The notes below the pieces were generated by a model. The model searched no databases and was not told the DNA's origin. It saw only the letters and a program-made list of their open reading frames with translations. Below are positions 25,779-34,509 of a stretch of DNA of 64,000 nucleotides, piece by piece. This DNA comes from Labrenzia sp. 011 (GTDB lineage Bacteria; Pseudomonadota; Alphaproteobacteria; Rhizobiales; Stappiaceae), in NCBI RefSeq assembly GCF_003075075.1, contig NZ_QCYM01000015.1:1-64000 (forward strand). Reading direction: 5' to 3'. The first letter of the stretch is position 1. Each line of letters opens with the position of its first letter. The position numbers and the translations under genes were made by a program.

Positions 25779-26860
25779 GGGAAATACATCCGCAGGACCT
25801 GGAAGATATAGCTGTCGGCGCTGCCATTCTCGGCACCGGCGGCGGCGGTGATCCCTATATCGGCAAGCTGTTGGCCCGCGGCGCCATCGAGGTGAACGGG
25901 CCGGTGAAGATGATCTCGTTGGAAGAGTTGCCCGACGACGCGAAAGTCGTGACCTGCGGCGCCATGGGCGCACCGACGATCCTGATCGAGAAGGTGCCCT
26001 CAGGCGAGGAGATGCTGCTGGCGCTGCGTCACTACGAGGATGTCACGGGCGAGACCGTGACTGCCTTGATGCCCTTTGAAGCAGGCGGCTTGAATTCCTG
26101 CCTGCCCATCGTGCTCGCGGCCCAGACCGGTTTGCCCCTGGTCGATGCGGACGGCATGGGTCGGGCGTTTCCTCAGCTCGAAATGGAAACCTTCAACGTC
26201 TACGGCGTGAAGGCTGCACCCGTTGCCGTTGCCGACGAGCGGGGCAACCTTGCCATGGTGGAGACCGAAAGCGCGGCAAAGGCCGAGTTCCTGGCCCGAA
26301 GCCTGTGCATCCGCCTTGGCGGACAGGTCTCCATCGTCAACTACCCGATGGATGGCGCCACCGCCAAAAGGGTATCCGTCCCTGCGACAATGTCACTGGC
26401 CCAGGACATGGGTCGGGTCCTGCGGGAGGCAAAGACTGAGAAGAAAGAAACGCTTGTCGCGCTGATCGAGTTTCTCAAGACCACCCACTACGGCCATGCG
26501 GAATTGCTGGGAAGCGGCAAGGTCTCGGACATCGAACGCAAGGTGGAAAACGGCTGGTCCGTCGGCGTCGTGACCATCAGCCCGTTCGACGGCAGCGCAA
26601 GCTACAAGATCCGAATCCAGAATGAAAACCTGATGCTGGAACGGGAAGGACAGATCCTGGCTGTGGTGCCCGATCTCATCTGCCTTCTCGACATTGATAC
26701 TTGCGAGGCCATCCCGACTGAACGTCTGCGCTACGGCCAGCGCATCGATATTCTCGGCATTCGCGTGCCGGAAATCATGCGGACCCCGGAAGCCTTGGCC
26801 GTCTTCGGGCCAAAGGCCTTCGGCATCGAGGTGGACTATTCGGTGCTGGGGGGCCGCTAG
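25775..26860 (+). CDS. DUF917 (S-methyl-thiohydantoin desulfurase-like) family protein, copy 2
   Basis: A 361-residue paralogue of the preceding gene, colinear with it throughout: AAILGTGGGGDPYIGK, MPFEAGGLNSCLPIV, LPLVDADGMGRAFPQLEMETF and PEIMRTPEALAVFGPKAFGI. Both copies keep the Gly-rich loop and the DADGMGRAFP block, so both look functional. They are co-translated (ATGA), which suggests a heteromeric enzyme or two successive related reactions. It ends 16 nt from the convergent LuxR-type regulator. Confidence 0.85.
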   Translation: MREIHPQDLEDIAVGAAILGTGGGGDPYIGKLLARGAIEVNGPVKMISLEELPDDAKVVTCGAMGAPTILIEKVPSGEEMLLALRHYEDVTGETVTALMPFEAGGLNSCLPIVLAAQTGLPLVDADGMGRAFPQLEMETFNVYGVKAAPVAVADERGNLAMVETESAAKAEFLARSLCIRLGGQVSIVNYPMDGATAKRVSVPATMSLAQDMGRVLREAKTEKKETLVALIEFLKTTHYGHAELLGSGKVSDIERKVENGWSVGVVTISPFDGSASYKIRIQNENLMLEREGQILAVVPDLICLLDIDTCEAIPTERLRYGQRIDILGIRVPEIMRTPEALAVFGPKAFGIEVDYSVLGGR

Positions 26861-26876
26861 CGCCGCTACCCCACAC

Positions 26877-29471
26877 CTATTCCAGTAGACCGCTGCTGCG
26901 GGCGACACTGACCGCAAGCGTGCGGCGGGAGACGCCAAGTTTGGCGAAGAGGTTCTTCATGTGGAACTTCACTGTCGGTTCGCCCACCTTCAACTGACGG
27001 GCAATACCCTTGTTGGACATGCCTTCGCCAAGCAGCGTCAGCACTTCGCGCTCACGCGGGCTGAGCAGGCTGCCGCTCGGCGTTCGGCGCACCTGAGGCA
27101 CGACAACGCAAGCAAGATACTGTGACGTCGTATGCCCCATTCGCCTCAATCCAACCCGGCGTACGAGCTTGCGTATGACATCGGCAAATTCCGTGCCCTC
27201 ATCGCGATACTGCTGGATCTGGCCGCTGGGAAAGGCCAGCGATGCAGCCTCGCCAAGTGCACCAACCGCGGCGCCGTCATCACCGAGGCGTGCATGGGTC
27301 TCGGCCAAGAGAAGGGACAGGCGAATGAGATGGTCCGCACGGCGTGTCAGCCTCATTTCCCCTGCCGCCTTTATCAGCAGTGCCTTTGCTTCCTCCAATT
27401 GCCCCTGCCGCAGTCGCAGACGGCCGGTTGCCACGATCGCGTCCCAACGCTCCCGCACTGTCGGCCACATGTCCGCCGCGTCCAGATCAGGCGACTGTCT
27501 TGCCAGGCGTTCCGCTTGGTCAAGCGCTCCTGCCCGCGTCAGCAACTCCATTCGCAGAATGGCAAGCGCAAGGCGCAAACGCGGAAGATCCCGGTTATCG
27601 GCGACGGAAAACCCGCCCTCCAGCACCTTTTCGGCATCGGCCAGGCCGCCCTCCTCAAATCGAACTCGGGCAAGGACGCCATACGCCTCGACGTAAAAGT
27701 CCACCCAACCCTCGGCAGCTTCCATGATCGGTATGTCGCGCAGCATCAGCCGGCCAGCATCCCCGATTTGCCCCTGCCGGTAGCGCAATCCCGCCAGCGG
27801 AACATTGGCAATCGCAAGAAGGCAGGCATCATTCCAATACTGGCTATGGATGATCGAGAAAGCCTCCTCCAGGTAGCTGTAGGCTGCCTGGAAATTGTTG
27901 CTGAGCATGTCGATAAAGGCCAGATGGATCAGCATGAAGGCCTGCGGATAGCTTGACCTTTCTTCCCGATAGAGCGCCAGTCCGTGCAGGGCCGTGGACT
28001 TGGCCGCCTCCAGATTGCCCTGCCGTGTGTAACAAATCGTCAGATGATTGTGGATCCAGCCAAGCCGCCAGGTATTCTCGGTCCGCTCGCCGTCGGCTTC
28101 CTCGTGCAACCGCGCGATACCGTCGGCGTCCATGACGCGATCCTCGTAAACCTCGTTGAGGCTTTCGATGTGACGCAGCATTTCCTCCCATCCCTCGTTC
28201 GCCGGGATGGCGCCTGACATGGTGTCGTCGCGCAGAGCGTCCAGAACCGCCCGCGCTTCCTGGATCTGGCCGGTTTTTCCCATCATGACCGCGCGACAAA
28301 GACGCAGCGATGGCGTTTTCACCACGACCGCATGGGGGACAGCGTCGATGATGCCGCGCAGCACCGTATAACCCGCCCGGAGAAAGAGCTCAACGCCTCC
28401 GGCCTGTTCAATAGTTTTGATGGCGAGGTCGATCTCGCCGGCTATCGACGCATGCAGAACAGATTTTGCCAGGTTGCCGTTTTCGGCAAAAAGCTGTGCG
28501 GCGCGGATGTGCCGAGCTTTCCGGCTCTCCGCATCCTCCTGGCCCTCATGAAACTCAAGGGCTTTGGCCACCACCGTCGACAGTCGAAACCAGCCGGCGC
28601 TCTGCTCTTCTCTCTCGATCAGTGGAGACAGTTGCTCGATCTGGCGCAGGGTGCGGTAGTCGTAGGGAAGTCCGGCAAGCGTTGAAGCCATCTTGAGGGT
28701 AAAGACGTCGATCCCCTCGACGGCTTTGAGAATCTGCAGTTCGGTCTTATCCAGATTGCGGAACACTTCTTCCCTAAGGAATTCGCGATAGACGCGCGAT
28801 TCGCCCTCCACAAGAGCGGTTCGTTCCAGCCCGTTGACACCCCGCTCCAGTTCGATAACGGCCAGCCGGGTCAGGGCCGGCCAACCACCAAGCGTTTCAC
28901 CAGCCCTTTCCAGCTCCCGCTGGCTCAGCCAGGAGCCAAGCAACTGGCGCGTCTCTCCACGGCTAAAGCCGAGTTCCTCGTCAGAGATCTCCGCCAGCAG
29001 CCCCCGCATGCGCAGGCGAGACAGCCGGAGTTCCGGCAACCTGCGGCCCGCTATGACAATCCTCAATCCATCCGAAAGCCGGTCGAGGAACCATGAAAAA
29101 AGATCCGGATCGTTCAGCCTGTCGACGTCATCGAAGTAAAGCTCTACGACCTTGTCCCGGGTAGCAAGATGGCTTGAGAGCCAGTCGGAACCAGCAGGTT
29201 CCACCCCGAGTTCAACCGCAATACGGTTCTGAACACTTACGCTGTCGTCCTCGGGCCTCAGGCTGAACCAGACCGCGTTCCGTCCGCGGCGCTCGGCCGT
29301 TCGAAACAGCTTCGCCAAAACTTCGGTCTTGCCGTAGCCCGCCGGAGCGTGAACGAGGACTATCTGACCTTCCAATCCAGCGATCAGGCGATGTTCGAGT
29401 TCCGGCCTTGAGAGGAGCTTCAGGTTGTTGCGCGGCGGGAAGGACGGTATTTTTGCGGTATCGGTCTTCAA
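26877..29471 (-). CDS. MalT-like LuxR-family ATP-binding transcriptional regulator
   Basis: An 864-residue STAND-type regulator. The Walker A motif HAPAGYGKTE lies at residues 41-50, followed by the NB-ARC-like LYFDDVDRL. A long helical TPR-like middle region (residues 330-780) precedes the C-terminal LuxR helix-turn-helix LSPREREVLTLLGEGMSNKG. It begins at TTG 29471 with no good ribosome site, and no in-frame ATG occurs before the Walker A motif. It converges on the DUF917 genes and is the natural candidate to activate that operon with an effector bound at the TPR part. Confidence 0.88.
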   Translation of the reverse strand: MKTDTAKIPSFPPRNNLKLLSRPELEHRLIAGLEGQIVLVHAPAGYGKTEVLAKLFRTAERRGRNAVWFSLRPEDDSVSVQNRIAVELGVEPAGSDWLSSHLATRDKVVELYFDDVDRLNDPDLFSWFLDRLSDGLRIVIAGRRLPELRLSRLRMRGLLAEISDEELGFSRGETRQLLGSWLSQRELERAGETLGGWPALTRLAVIELERGVNGLERTALVEGESRVYREFLREEVFRNLDKTELQILKAVEGIDVFTLKMASTLAGLPYDYRTLRQIEQLSPLIEREEQSAGWFRLSTVVAKALEFHEGQEDAESRKARHIRAAQLFAENGNLAKSVLHASIAGEIDLAIKTIEQAGGVELFLRAGYTVLRGIIDAVPHAVVVKTPSLRLCRAVMMGKTGQIQEARAVLDALRDDTMSGAIPANEGWEEMLRHIESLNEVYEDRVMDADGIARLHEEADGERTENTWRLGWIHNHLTICYTRQGNLEAAKSTALHGLALYREERSSYPQAFMLIHLAFIDMLSNNFQAAYSYLEEAFSIIHSQYWNDACLLAIANVPLAGLRYRQGQIGDAGRLMLRDIPIMEAAEGWVDFYVEAYGVLARVRFEEGGLADAEKVLEGGFSVADNRDLPRLRLALAILRMELLTRAGALDQAERLARQSPDLDAADMWPTVRERWDAIVATGRLRLRQGQLEEAKALLIKAAGEMRLTRRADHLIRLSLLLAETHARLGDDGAAVGALGEAASLAFPSGQIQQYRDEGTEFADVIRKLVRRVGLRRMGHTTSQYLACVVVPQVRRTPSGSLLSPREREVLTLLGEGMSNKGIARQLKVGEPTVKFHMKNLFAKLGVSRRTLAVSVARSSGLLE

Positions 29472-29861
29472 GGTGCTTACTGGAGGTCGACTTCACTCTT
29501 CGGGATTAGGTCAGAGTAGCATTCCTCGGCCAATTTGCCAGTGCAACTCCGGGAATATTACGAAGCACTTGGCATTGCACTGATGATCGAACGAGTAAAT
29601 CCTTCCTAATCGCTACGGTTTTGGGCCTCTTTTTTTGCAGGTTCCGTTTCGGGTCCCGTCAACTTTACCGGTTTCAGCGGCAAGGATTCGCATAAGGACT
29701 CATTTCTCGCTCTGGGCAATTTTCGCAAATCCTTTCGCGATTCTGGGAGACTGTCTTCCCGAGTGTTGTGTTTCCCCAATTTGACCTCAAACGGCATCGG
29801 AAAACTCTAGCCTTCCTCGAGGGCAAGTTGGGTAGCACTCCACAATCCGACGAATTCTCCA
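29472..29861. other. Intergenic stretch between regulator and IS256 element
   Basis: I find no gene or convincing structure here. The 63-codon frames on the minus strand have low-complexity Lys/Glu-rich sequence without family resemblance. It probably contains the regulator's promoter and relics from the neighbouring insertion. Confidence 0.45.
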
Positions 29862-31181
29862 GATAACGTACAAAATCTTTCGCACATTTTCCGATTGAGA
29901 CGGTTCCCTTTATTGTGACGGAAGGGAGCAAGACATGACTGACGATATGGACGGCAAAGAGATTGGCAACGTGATCCGGATCGACGAGGCACGGATCAAG
30001 GATCATCTTGGCGAGATGGTGCGTGGCACCGTTGAAGAAGCATTGAATGCAATGCTGGATGCGGAGGCGGACCGGCTTTGCGGAGCTGGGCGCTACGAGC
30101 GCAGCGAAGGACGCCAGGACACACGGGCGGGCAGCTATGAGCGTTCGCTACACACCAAGGCGGGCGACGTAAAGCTGAAGATGCCGAAGCTTCGGCGCCA
30201 GACGTTCGAGACGGCGATCATCGAGCGCTACCAGCGGCGGGAAAGCAGCGTCGAGGAAGCCTTGATCGAGATGTATTTGGCCGGCGTTTCGGTGCGCCGT
30301 GTGGAGGACATCACCGAGGCCCTGTGGGGTACGCGGGTCAGTCCGGGTACGGTGTCGAACCTGAACAAGAAGATCTACGCCAAGATCGAGGAATGGCGGA
30401 ACCGCCGAATAGAAGGGGAGCACCCCTACCTCTACCTGGACGGGATCGTGATGAAGCGGACATGGGCTGGCGAGGTCCGGAACGTGTCTCTGCTGGTGGC
30501 CAGTGCGGTGAATTCTGAAGGGTACCGGGAAATTCTGGGCATTTGCGAGGGTGCCAAGGAAGACAAGTCCGGCTGGTCAAACTTCCTGCGGCACCTGGTG
30601 GACCGGGGATTGAGCGGCGTGAAGTTGATCATCTCCGACGCCTGCCGGGGCCTTGTTGAGAGCATTGCCGATTACCTTCCGGATGCGCAGTGGCAGCGCT
30701 GCATGGTGCACTTCTATCGCAATGTGTTCAGCCATGTGCCGTCCACCAAGGTGCGGGAGGTCACGCACATGCTGAAGGCCATCCATGCCCAGGAGAACCG
30801 CAAGGCGGCACAGGAAAAGGCCGATGCCGTGATTGCGGATCTGCGAGGGCAACGCCTGACACGAGCTGCCGATCTCATTGAAGAGAGCATCGGCGAGACG
30901 CTGACCTATTACGGCTTTCCGGACAGCCATTGGCGCAAGATCCGAACCAACAATCCGCTGGAGCGGATCATGAAGGAGATCCGGCGACGAACTCGGGTTG
31001 TCGGGGCGTTCCCGGACGGCCAATCATGCCTGAACCTGGCCGCGGCCAGGCTCAGGCATATCGCCGCCGGCAAGTGGTCCAGCCGAAAATACATGAACAT
31101 GGCACCGCTCTACGCGGACCAGTACCAAACCCACGGAGCCGTCGCCTGGAAACGAAAGTGCGAAAGATCTTTGACACTACC
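29862..31181 (+). mobile_element. IS256-family insertion sequence, about 1.3 kb
   Basis: Imperfect 24-bp terminal inverted repeats bound it: 29862-29885 and 31158-31181, matching at about 18 of 24 positions, with a shared perfect core ATCTTTCGCAC / GTGCGAAAGAT. The transposase lies between. The bases outside the two ends do not form a direct repeat, so no target duplication is visible. It abuts an IS3-family remnant at its right end. Confidence 0.7.
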
Positions 31182-31305
31182 GCTGATCGCGGCCTGGCGC
31201 GACGATTACAATCATCACCGCCCACACACGAGCCTCGACGGGCTCACCCCGTGGGAGTATCACCAACGGTCAATAGAGGGCCAAACCCTGAACAGAGCGA
31301 ACTAA
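29935..31305 (+). CDS. IS256-family transposase with an IS3-family C-terminal tail
   Basis: A 456-codon frame. Residues 1-415 are an IS256 (Mutator-type) transposase: RYERSEGRQDTRAGSYERSL, the DDE residues Asp169 (YLDGIVMK), Asp235 (ISDACRGL) and Glu343 (NNPLERIMKEIRRR). All three are present, so it may be active. The frame does not stop before the right terminal repeat. It reads through into residues 416-456, which match the end of an IS3-family OrfB: WRDDYNHHRPHTSLDGLTPW. The fusion is thus generated by adjacency of two elements. Confidence 0.85.
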   Translation: MTDDMDGKEIGNVIRIDEARIKDHLGEMVRGTVEEALNAMLDAEADRLCGAGRYERSEGRQDTRAGSYERSLHTKAGDVKLKMPKLRRQTFETAIIERYQRRESSVEEALIEMYLAGVSVRRVEDITEALWGTRVSPGTVSNLNKKIYAKIEEWRNRRIEGEHPYLYLDGIVMKRTWAGEVRNVSLLVASAVNSEGYREILGICEGAKEDKSGWSNFLRHLVDRGLSGVKLIISDACRGLVESIADYLPDAQWQRCMVHFYRNVFSHVPSTKVREVTHMLKAIHAQENRKAAQEKADAVIADLRGQRLTRAADLIEESIGETLTYYGFPDSHWRKIRTNNPLERIMKEIRRRTRVVGAFPDGQSCLNLAAARLRHIAAGKWSSRKYMNMAPLYADQYQTHGAVAWKRKCERSLTLPLIAAWRDDYNHHRPHTSLDGLTPWEYHQRSIEGQTLNRAN

Positions 31306-31334
31306 AAAACGCGGTCTCCAAGGGGAGCAGGTCA
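31182..31334 (+). mobile_element. IS3-family (IS407-like) remnant: OrfB C-terminus plus right end
   Basis: The remnant encodes DDYNHHRPHTSLDGLTPWEY, the usual IS3 OrfB C-terminus, then ends with AGGGGAGCAGGTCA (31321-31334). Its complement TGACCTGCTCCCC resembles IS407-group terminal repeats. The rest of the element, including the left end and OrfA, is missing. The IS256 sequence directly precedes it. Confidence 0.65.
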
Positions 31335-31417
31335 CCCCCAAGTTTTATCCAGTTTGACGGAGACTCTGGCGGTTGGTTTGGTCGTTGTGCCCGGGGATGA
31401 TTACCCAACCACTCCAT

Positions 31418-32440
31418 CTATTCATTTCGTCTTTGTGACATCAGGTCGATAGATTCGAGAAAATTCAGAAGCACCCCGCTCTCATGTTCAATAAAATGAC
31501 TATAATCTAAATAGATGCTGGCAAACACCGTCTCAAGGCTGGCAACCCCGCGCCTCGGCGGCGCCGGAGCTAGTCCATCCCCCGTCAGCCCCCACCCCGC
31601 ATAAAACGACATCCCGAACGAATACACCTCACAGCCGGCTATCAACCCCTCAAAGCCTAGCTGGCTAGAAACGCAATAGACCTTCGAGCAGGCCTCCAAC
31701 AGGGCCCATGGATTGACTGGTTCGGACGTCAGGCGTAGGAGGTCGGCATTGAATGCCCTGGCGACTGCTGGACTGCTCCCGGCAATATCCTGTAGGGCCT
31801 TGGGACTGAAATGCCCTGCCTTGCGGCCCATCATCGTCTCCGGGTGGATGCGCACCAAGATTTCCGCCCCGGGGTTTTCCGTCACAGCGGCCTCCAGCAT
31901 CCGCGGGAAAGTCGATGCGTCGGCAAGAGCACCCTCAATGGAGGCATCACCCTTAGTCTGGTCTACCACCAGCACCCGATCTTCCGGCCGCGCGGCCTTC
32001 AAACCGAGTTCACCAACGTCCTGGATGGTAGAATTGTTGTATTTGGACAGGCGCGCGGTTCTGAGCAGTTCCATCGCCTGCCGCGCCGCGGCATCAGACC
32101 TCGGAGATGCGGCTCGCTTGCGAATCAGGGCTTCCAGATCGCTCGGCTGCCGAGCATCGTAATAGATGCCCGTGCGGTCCATCACCATCGACAGTGGTTT
32201 CTCGGCATTGCCCGGATTGACGGAGCGCAGGAAGCCGTCCTCGAAGGCGATATAAGGCACCCCCCGCATCCTTGCCAGCTCACGGGTGCGGTTGGCGGTC
32301 GGCTTGTGCCCCCATCCGGCAATCGCATCCACGCCCAGCCCAAAGGGGGGAAGCCAACAGGCAGTGCCGCCGGTCATCAGTTCGACCGCATCCCGCAGCC
32401 GCCAGAGACCGGATGTGGCGATGCCGATCCTCATGGGCAT
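31418..32440 (-). CDS. Capsule polysaccharide biosynthesis protein (KpsC/KpsS-like)
   Basis: A 340-residue cytoplasmic protein. It has the motif series of one KpsC-type Kdo-transferase module: AGWGHKPTA, AFEDGFLRS, VVDQTKGDASI, RIHPET, SSQLGFEGLIAG and SFYAGWGLTGD. KpsC normally has two such modules in about 670 residues, so this is a single-module form. It ends at a stop 84 nt from the IS3 remnant's right end, and an IS-linked truncation is possible. It is the last gene of the leftward kps operon; ATG 32434 is an alternative start. Confidence 0.82.
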   Translation of the reverse strand: MPMRIGIATSGLWRLRDAVELMTGGTACWLPPFGLGVDAIAGWGHKPTANRTRELARMRGVPYIAFEDGFLRSVNPGNAEKPLSMVMDRTGIYYDARQPSDLEALIRKRAASPRSDAAARQAMELLRTARLSKYNNSTIQDVGELGLKAARPEDRVLVVDQTKGDASIEGALADASTFPRMLEAAVTENPGAEILVRIHPETMMGRKAGHFSPKALQDIAGSSPAVARAFNADLLRLTSEPVNPWALLEACSKVYCVSSQLGFEGLIAGCEVYSFGMSFYAGWGLTGDGLAPAPPRRGVASLETVFASIYLDYSHFIEHESGVLLNFLESIDLMSQRRNE

Positions 32441-32485
32441 TCACCCCAGCGTTGCATGGCTGCCATCGACGACGCCTGCCGGCGG

Positions 32486-33817
32486 TCAGGTCCTGTCCCG
32501 GACATTGTAATAGAGCAGAACGGCAACGGACCACAGTCCGGCCAGCATCAGGAATGCGGCCAATGAATAGAGGAACCTGCCTGGATACTGGGCTTGTTCG
32601 GACAAGGTCGGATGGATGAAGGTCGCCAGATAGAGGCTCTTGTTGTCGGCTTCCTGACGCGCCCGCTCCAGGCTCGCCAGAGAGGTGACATAGAGCTGTT
32701 GCGCGAATTCCTCTTCCACCGCAAGATCGGAATAGTCCGCAAGCCTCAGGGACAGGTTGTCGCGGCCATCTCCCGTTTCGGTCTGGCCCGCAGGCACGCC
32801 TCCCGTCCCCAGGCGCTGACGCACCGAAGTGATCTGCCCTTCCAGAGCAGCGATCTGCTGGTCCAGCATCCGGATGCGCGGAGACTCCTCGTCCAGATAC
32901 CCCATGAGGGTGGCCTTCTCGGCCTCACGGCTCGCCCGTTCCTGGTCCAGCCCGGCGATCATTTCCGAAGCAATCTCCGCATTCGCTTCCGGATCGACTT
33001 CCTGGGTTTCCTGGCGGTAGGCCAGCATCTGCTTGCGGATGGCCTTGAGCCGGGCCTCGGCCCGGGCGACCGATTCCTCGGCATAGCGGACGGTCTGACG
33101 CCGGTTTGCTTCCGACAATTTGTTGACCAGGATCTCGCTGCGCTCCAGCACCGCCTCGGCGATCGTCACCGAATCCTCCGGCCGGAACGAGCGAACCTCG
33201 ACATAGATCACGCTGGATGTCGAATCGAAACTGACATCGACCATGCTGTTCCAGTAGTCTAGCTGGTCCTCGATTGGCAGATCGGTTCCCATCGAGAACA
33301 GGAAATCGGACGCTTCACGATTGAAGATCGCCTGAAGGTCAATATCCTCGGGCAGATCCTCCAGGATCGCCTGGCTCTGGATATAATCCGAGACGATGTA
33401 ACTGTTGGAGGTCGTCGATTCCGATCCGCCTCCCCCCATCACCATGCCGAGGATCTCGGTGGCAGCAACCGGATCCGAACTGCGAATGGCAAAGGCAGTG
33501 GTGCTGTGATACTGGTCACTCGCCCAGAAGAACATGTAAGCGGAAAAGAGGGCCGAGGGCAGTGCCACGAACAGAAAGAAACCGAACAGGATGAGCCGGT
33601 GCCGGGTCTTGGCCACGGATTTGGCGGTCGTGCCTGGAAGTGCGAGATCCAGCAGTTTCTGAGGATCGAGACCGGACTTCTTCAGGCGGGCGACAAGTTT
33701 TCCATCCCGATCAGAGGTTTTTGACACCGAGCCGCCCTTTTTGGCGGGAAGGGTGAAAACAGCTCCTTTCGGATCGGGCCGGACTTCTGTCTCAGGCATT
33801 TTTTTTTCTGAAGACAT
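32486..33817 (-). CDS. kpsE: Capsule export inner-membrane protein (KpsE/CtrB/BexC family)
   Basis: A 443-residue polysaccharide copolymerase-like protein. A cytoplasmic N-terminus of about 75 residues precedes a membrane helix ILFGFFLFVALPSALFSAYMF. A long periplasmic coiled coil follows (residues 240-340, AEESVARAEARLKAIRKQ). A second helix lies near the C-terminus at LYSLAAFLMLAGLWSVAVLL. ATG 33817 is chosen; TTG 33826 is an alternative. It bridges the KpsMT importer-like exporter to the outer membrane. KpsD is not in the window. Confidence 0.88.
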   Translation of the reverse strand: MSSEKKMPETEVRPDPKGAVFTLPAKKGGSVSKTSDRDGKLVARLKKSGLDPQKLLDLALPGTTAKSVAKTRHRLILFGFFLFVALPSALFSAYMFFWASDQYHSTTAFAIRSSDPVAATEILGMVMGGGGSESTTSNSYIVSDYIQSQAILEDLPEDIDLQAIFNREASDFLFSMGTDLPIEDQLDYWNSMVDVSFDSTSSVIYVEVRSFRPEDSVTIAEAVLERSEILVNKLSEANRRQTVRYAEESVARAEARLKAIRKQMLAYRQETQEVDPEANAEIASEMIAGLDQERASREAEKATLMGYLDEESPRIRMLDQQIAALEGQITSVRQRLGTGGVPAGQTETGDGRDNLSLRLADYSDLAVEEEFAQQLYVTSLASLERARQEADNKSLYLATFIHPTLSEQAQYPGRFLYSLAAFLMLAGLWSVAVLLYYNVRDRT

Positions 33818-33849
33818 TTTGTTCAAACCTTGGAACGGAGAAACCCGGC

Positions 33850-34509
33850 CTAGCGCCGTGCCATGTTCTCGTCATGCATCTTGATGGCATCATCAATGTT
33901 GGCGAAATACGTTAACGAACCGTCTTCTAGCACAATTCCCGTCGTGCAGTAGTCCTTCAATGACGCATTGGAGTGGGACACCATGATGATATCGGAATTC
34001 TGCAGTTTTTCTTCGAAAACGCGCTTGCATTTTTTCTTGAAGTTCGAGTCGCCGACCGCGGTGATCTCGTCGACAAGATAATAGTCGAAATCGATACCCA
34101 TGCTGACGCCAAAGGCAAGCCGTGCCTTCATTCCCGAGGAATAGCTCTTCACAGGTGTGTAGTAGGATTTCCCCAGCTCGGCAAAATCCTGGACATAGTC
34201 CACCAGTTCTTCCGTATCGTGACCATAGATCCGTGCGACAAAACGCACATTCTGCTCACCGGTCAGCGACCCGTTGAAACTGCCCTGGAACCCGAGCGGG
34301 AAGGATACATTCGCCAGGCGAATGATCCGGCCGGATGTCGGCTTGATGGTCCCGGCGATCAATCTCAACAGCGTCGATTTCCCGGCGCCGTTTCTGCCGA
34401 GCAGGCCGATGCTGTCGCCTCTGGGGACGGTAAAGGACACGTCCTTGGCAATGTAGCGTGTTTCGCCCTTGAGCCTGAAACTCTTCGTCACTCGGTCCAG
34501 CCGGATCAT
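33850..34509 (-). CDS. kpsT: Capsule polysaccharide ABC exporter ATP-binding protein KpsT
   Basis: A 219-residue ATPase with Walker A GRNGAGKST, signature YSSGMKARLAFG, Walker B YYLVDEITAVGD and H-loop MVSHS, as in KpsT/Wzt. The start ATG 34509 overlaps the KpsM stop (ATGA). The open frame extends far upstream but that part shadows KpsM. It energises export of the lipid-linked capsule polymer. Confidence 0.93.
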   Translation of the reverse strand: MIRLDRVTKSFRLKGETRYIAKDVSFTVPRGDSIGLLGRNGAGKSTLLRLIAGTIKPTSGRIIRLANVSFPLGFQGSFNGSLTGEQNVRFVARIYGHDTEELVDYVQDFAELGKSYYTPVKSYSSGMKARLAFGVSMGIDFDYYLVDEITAVGDSNFKKKCKRVFEEKLQNSDIIMVSHSNASLKDYCTTGIVLEDGSLTYFANIDDAIKMHDENMARR

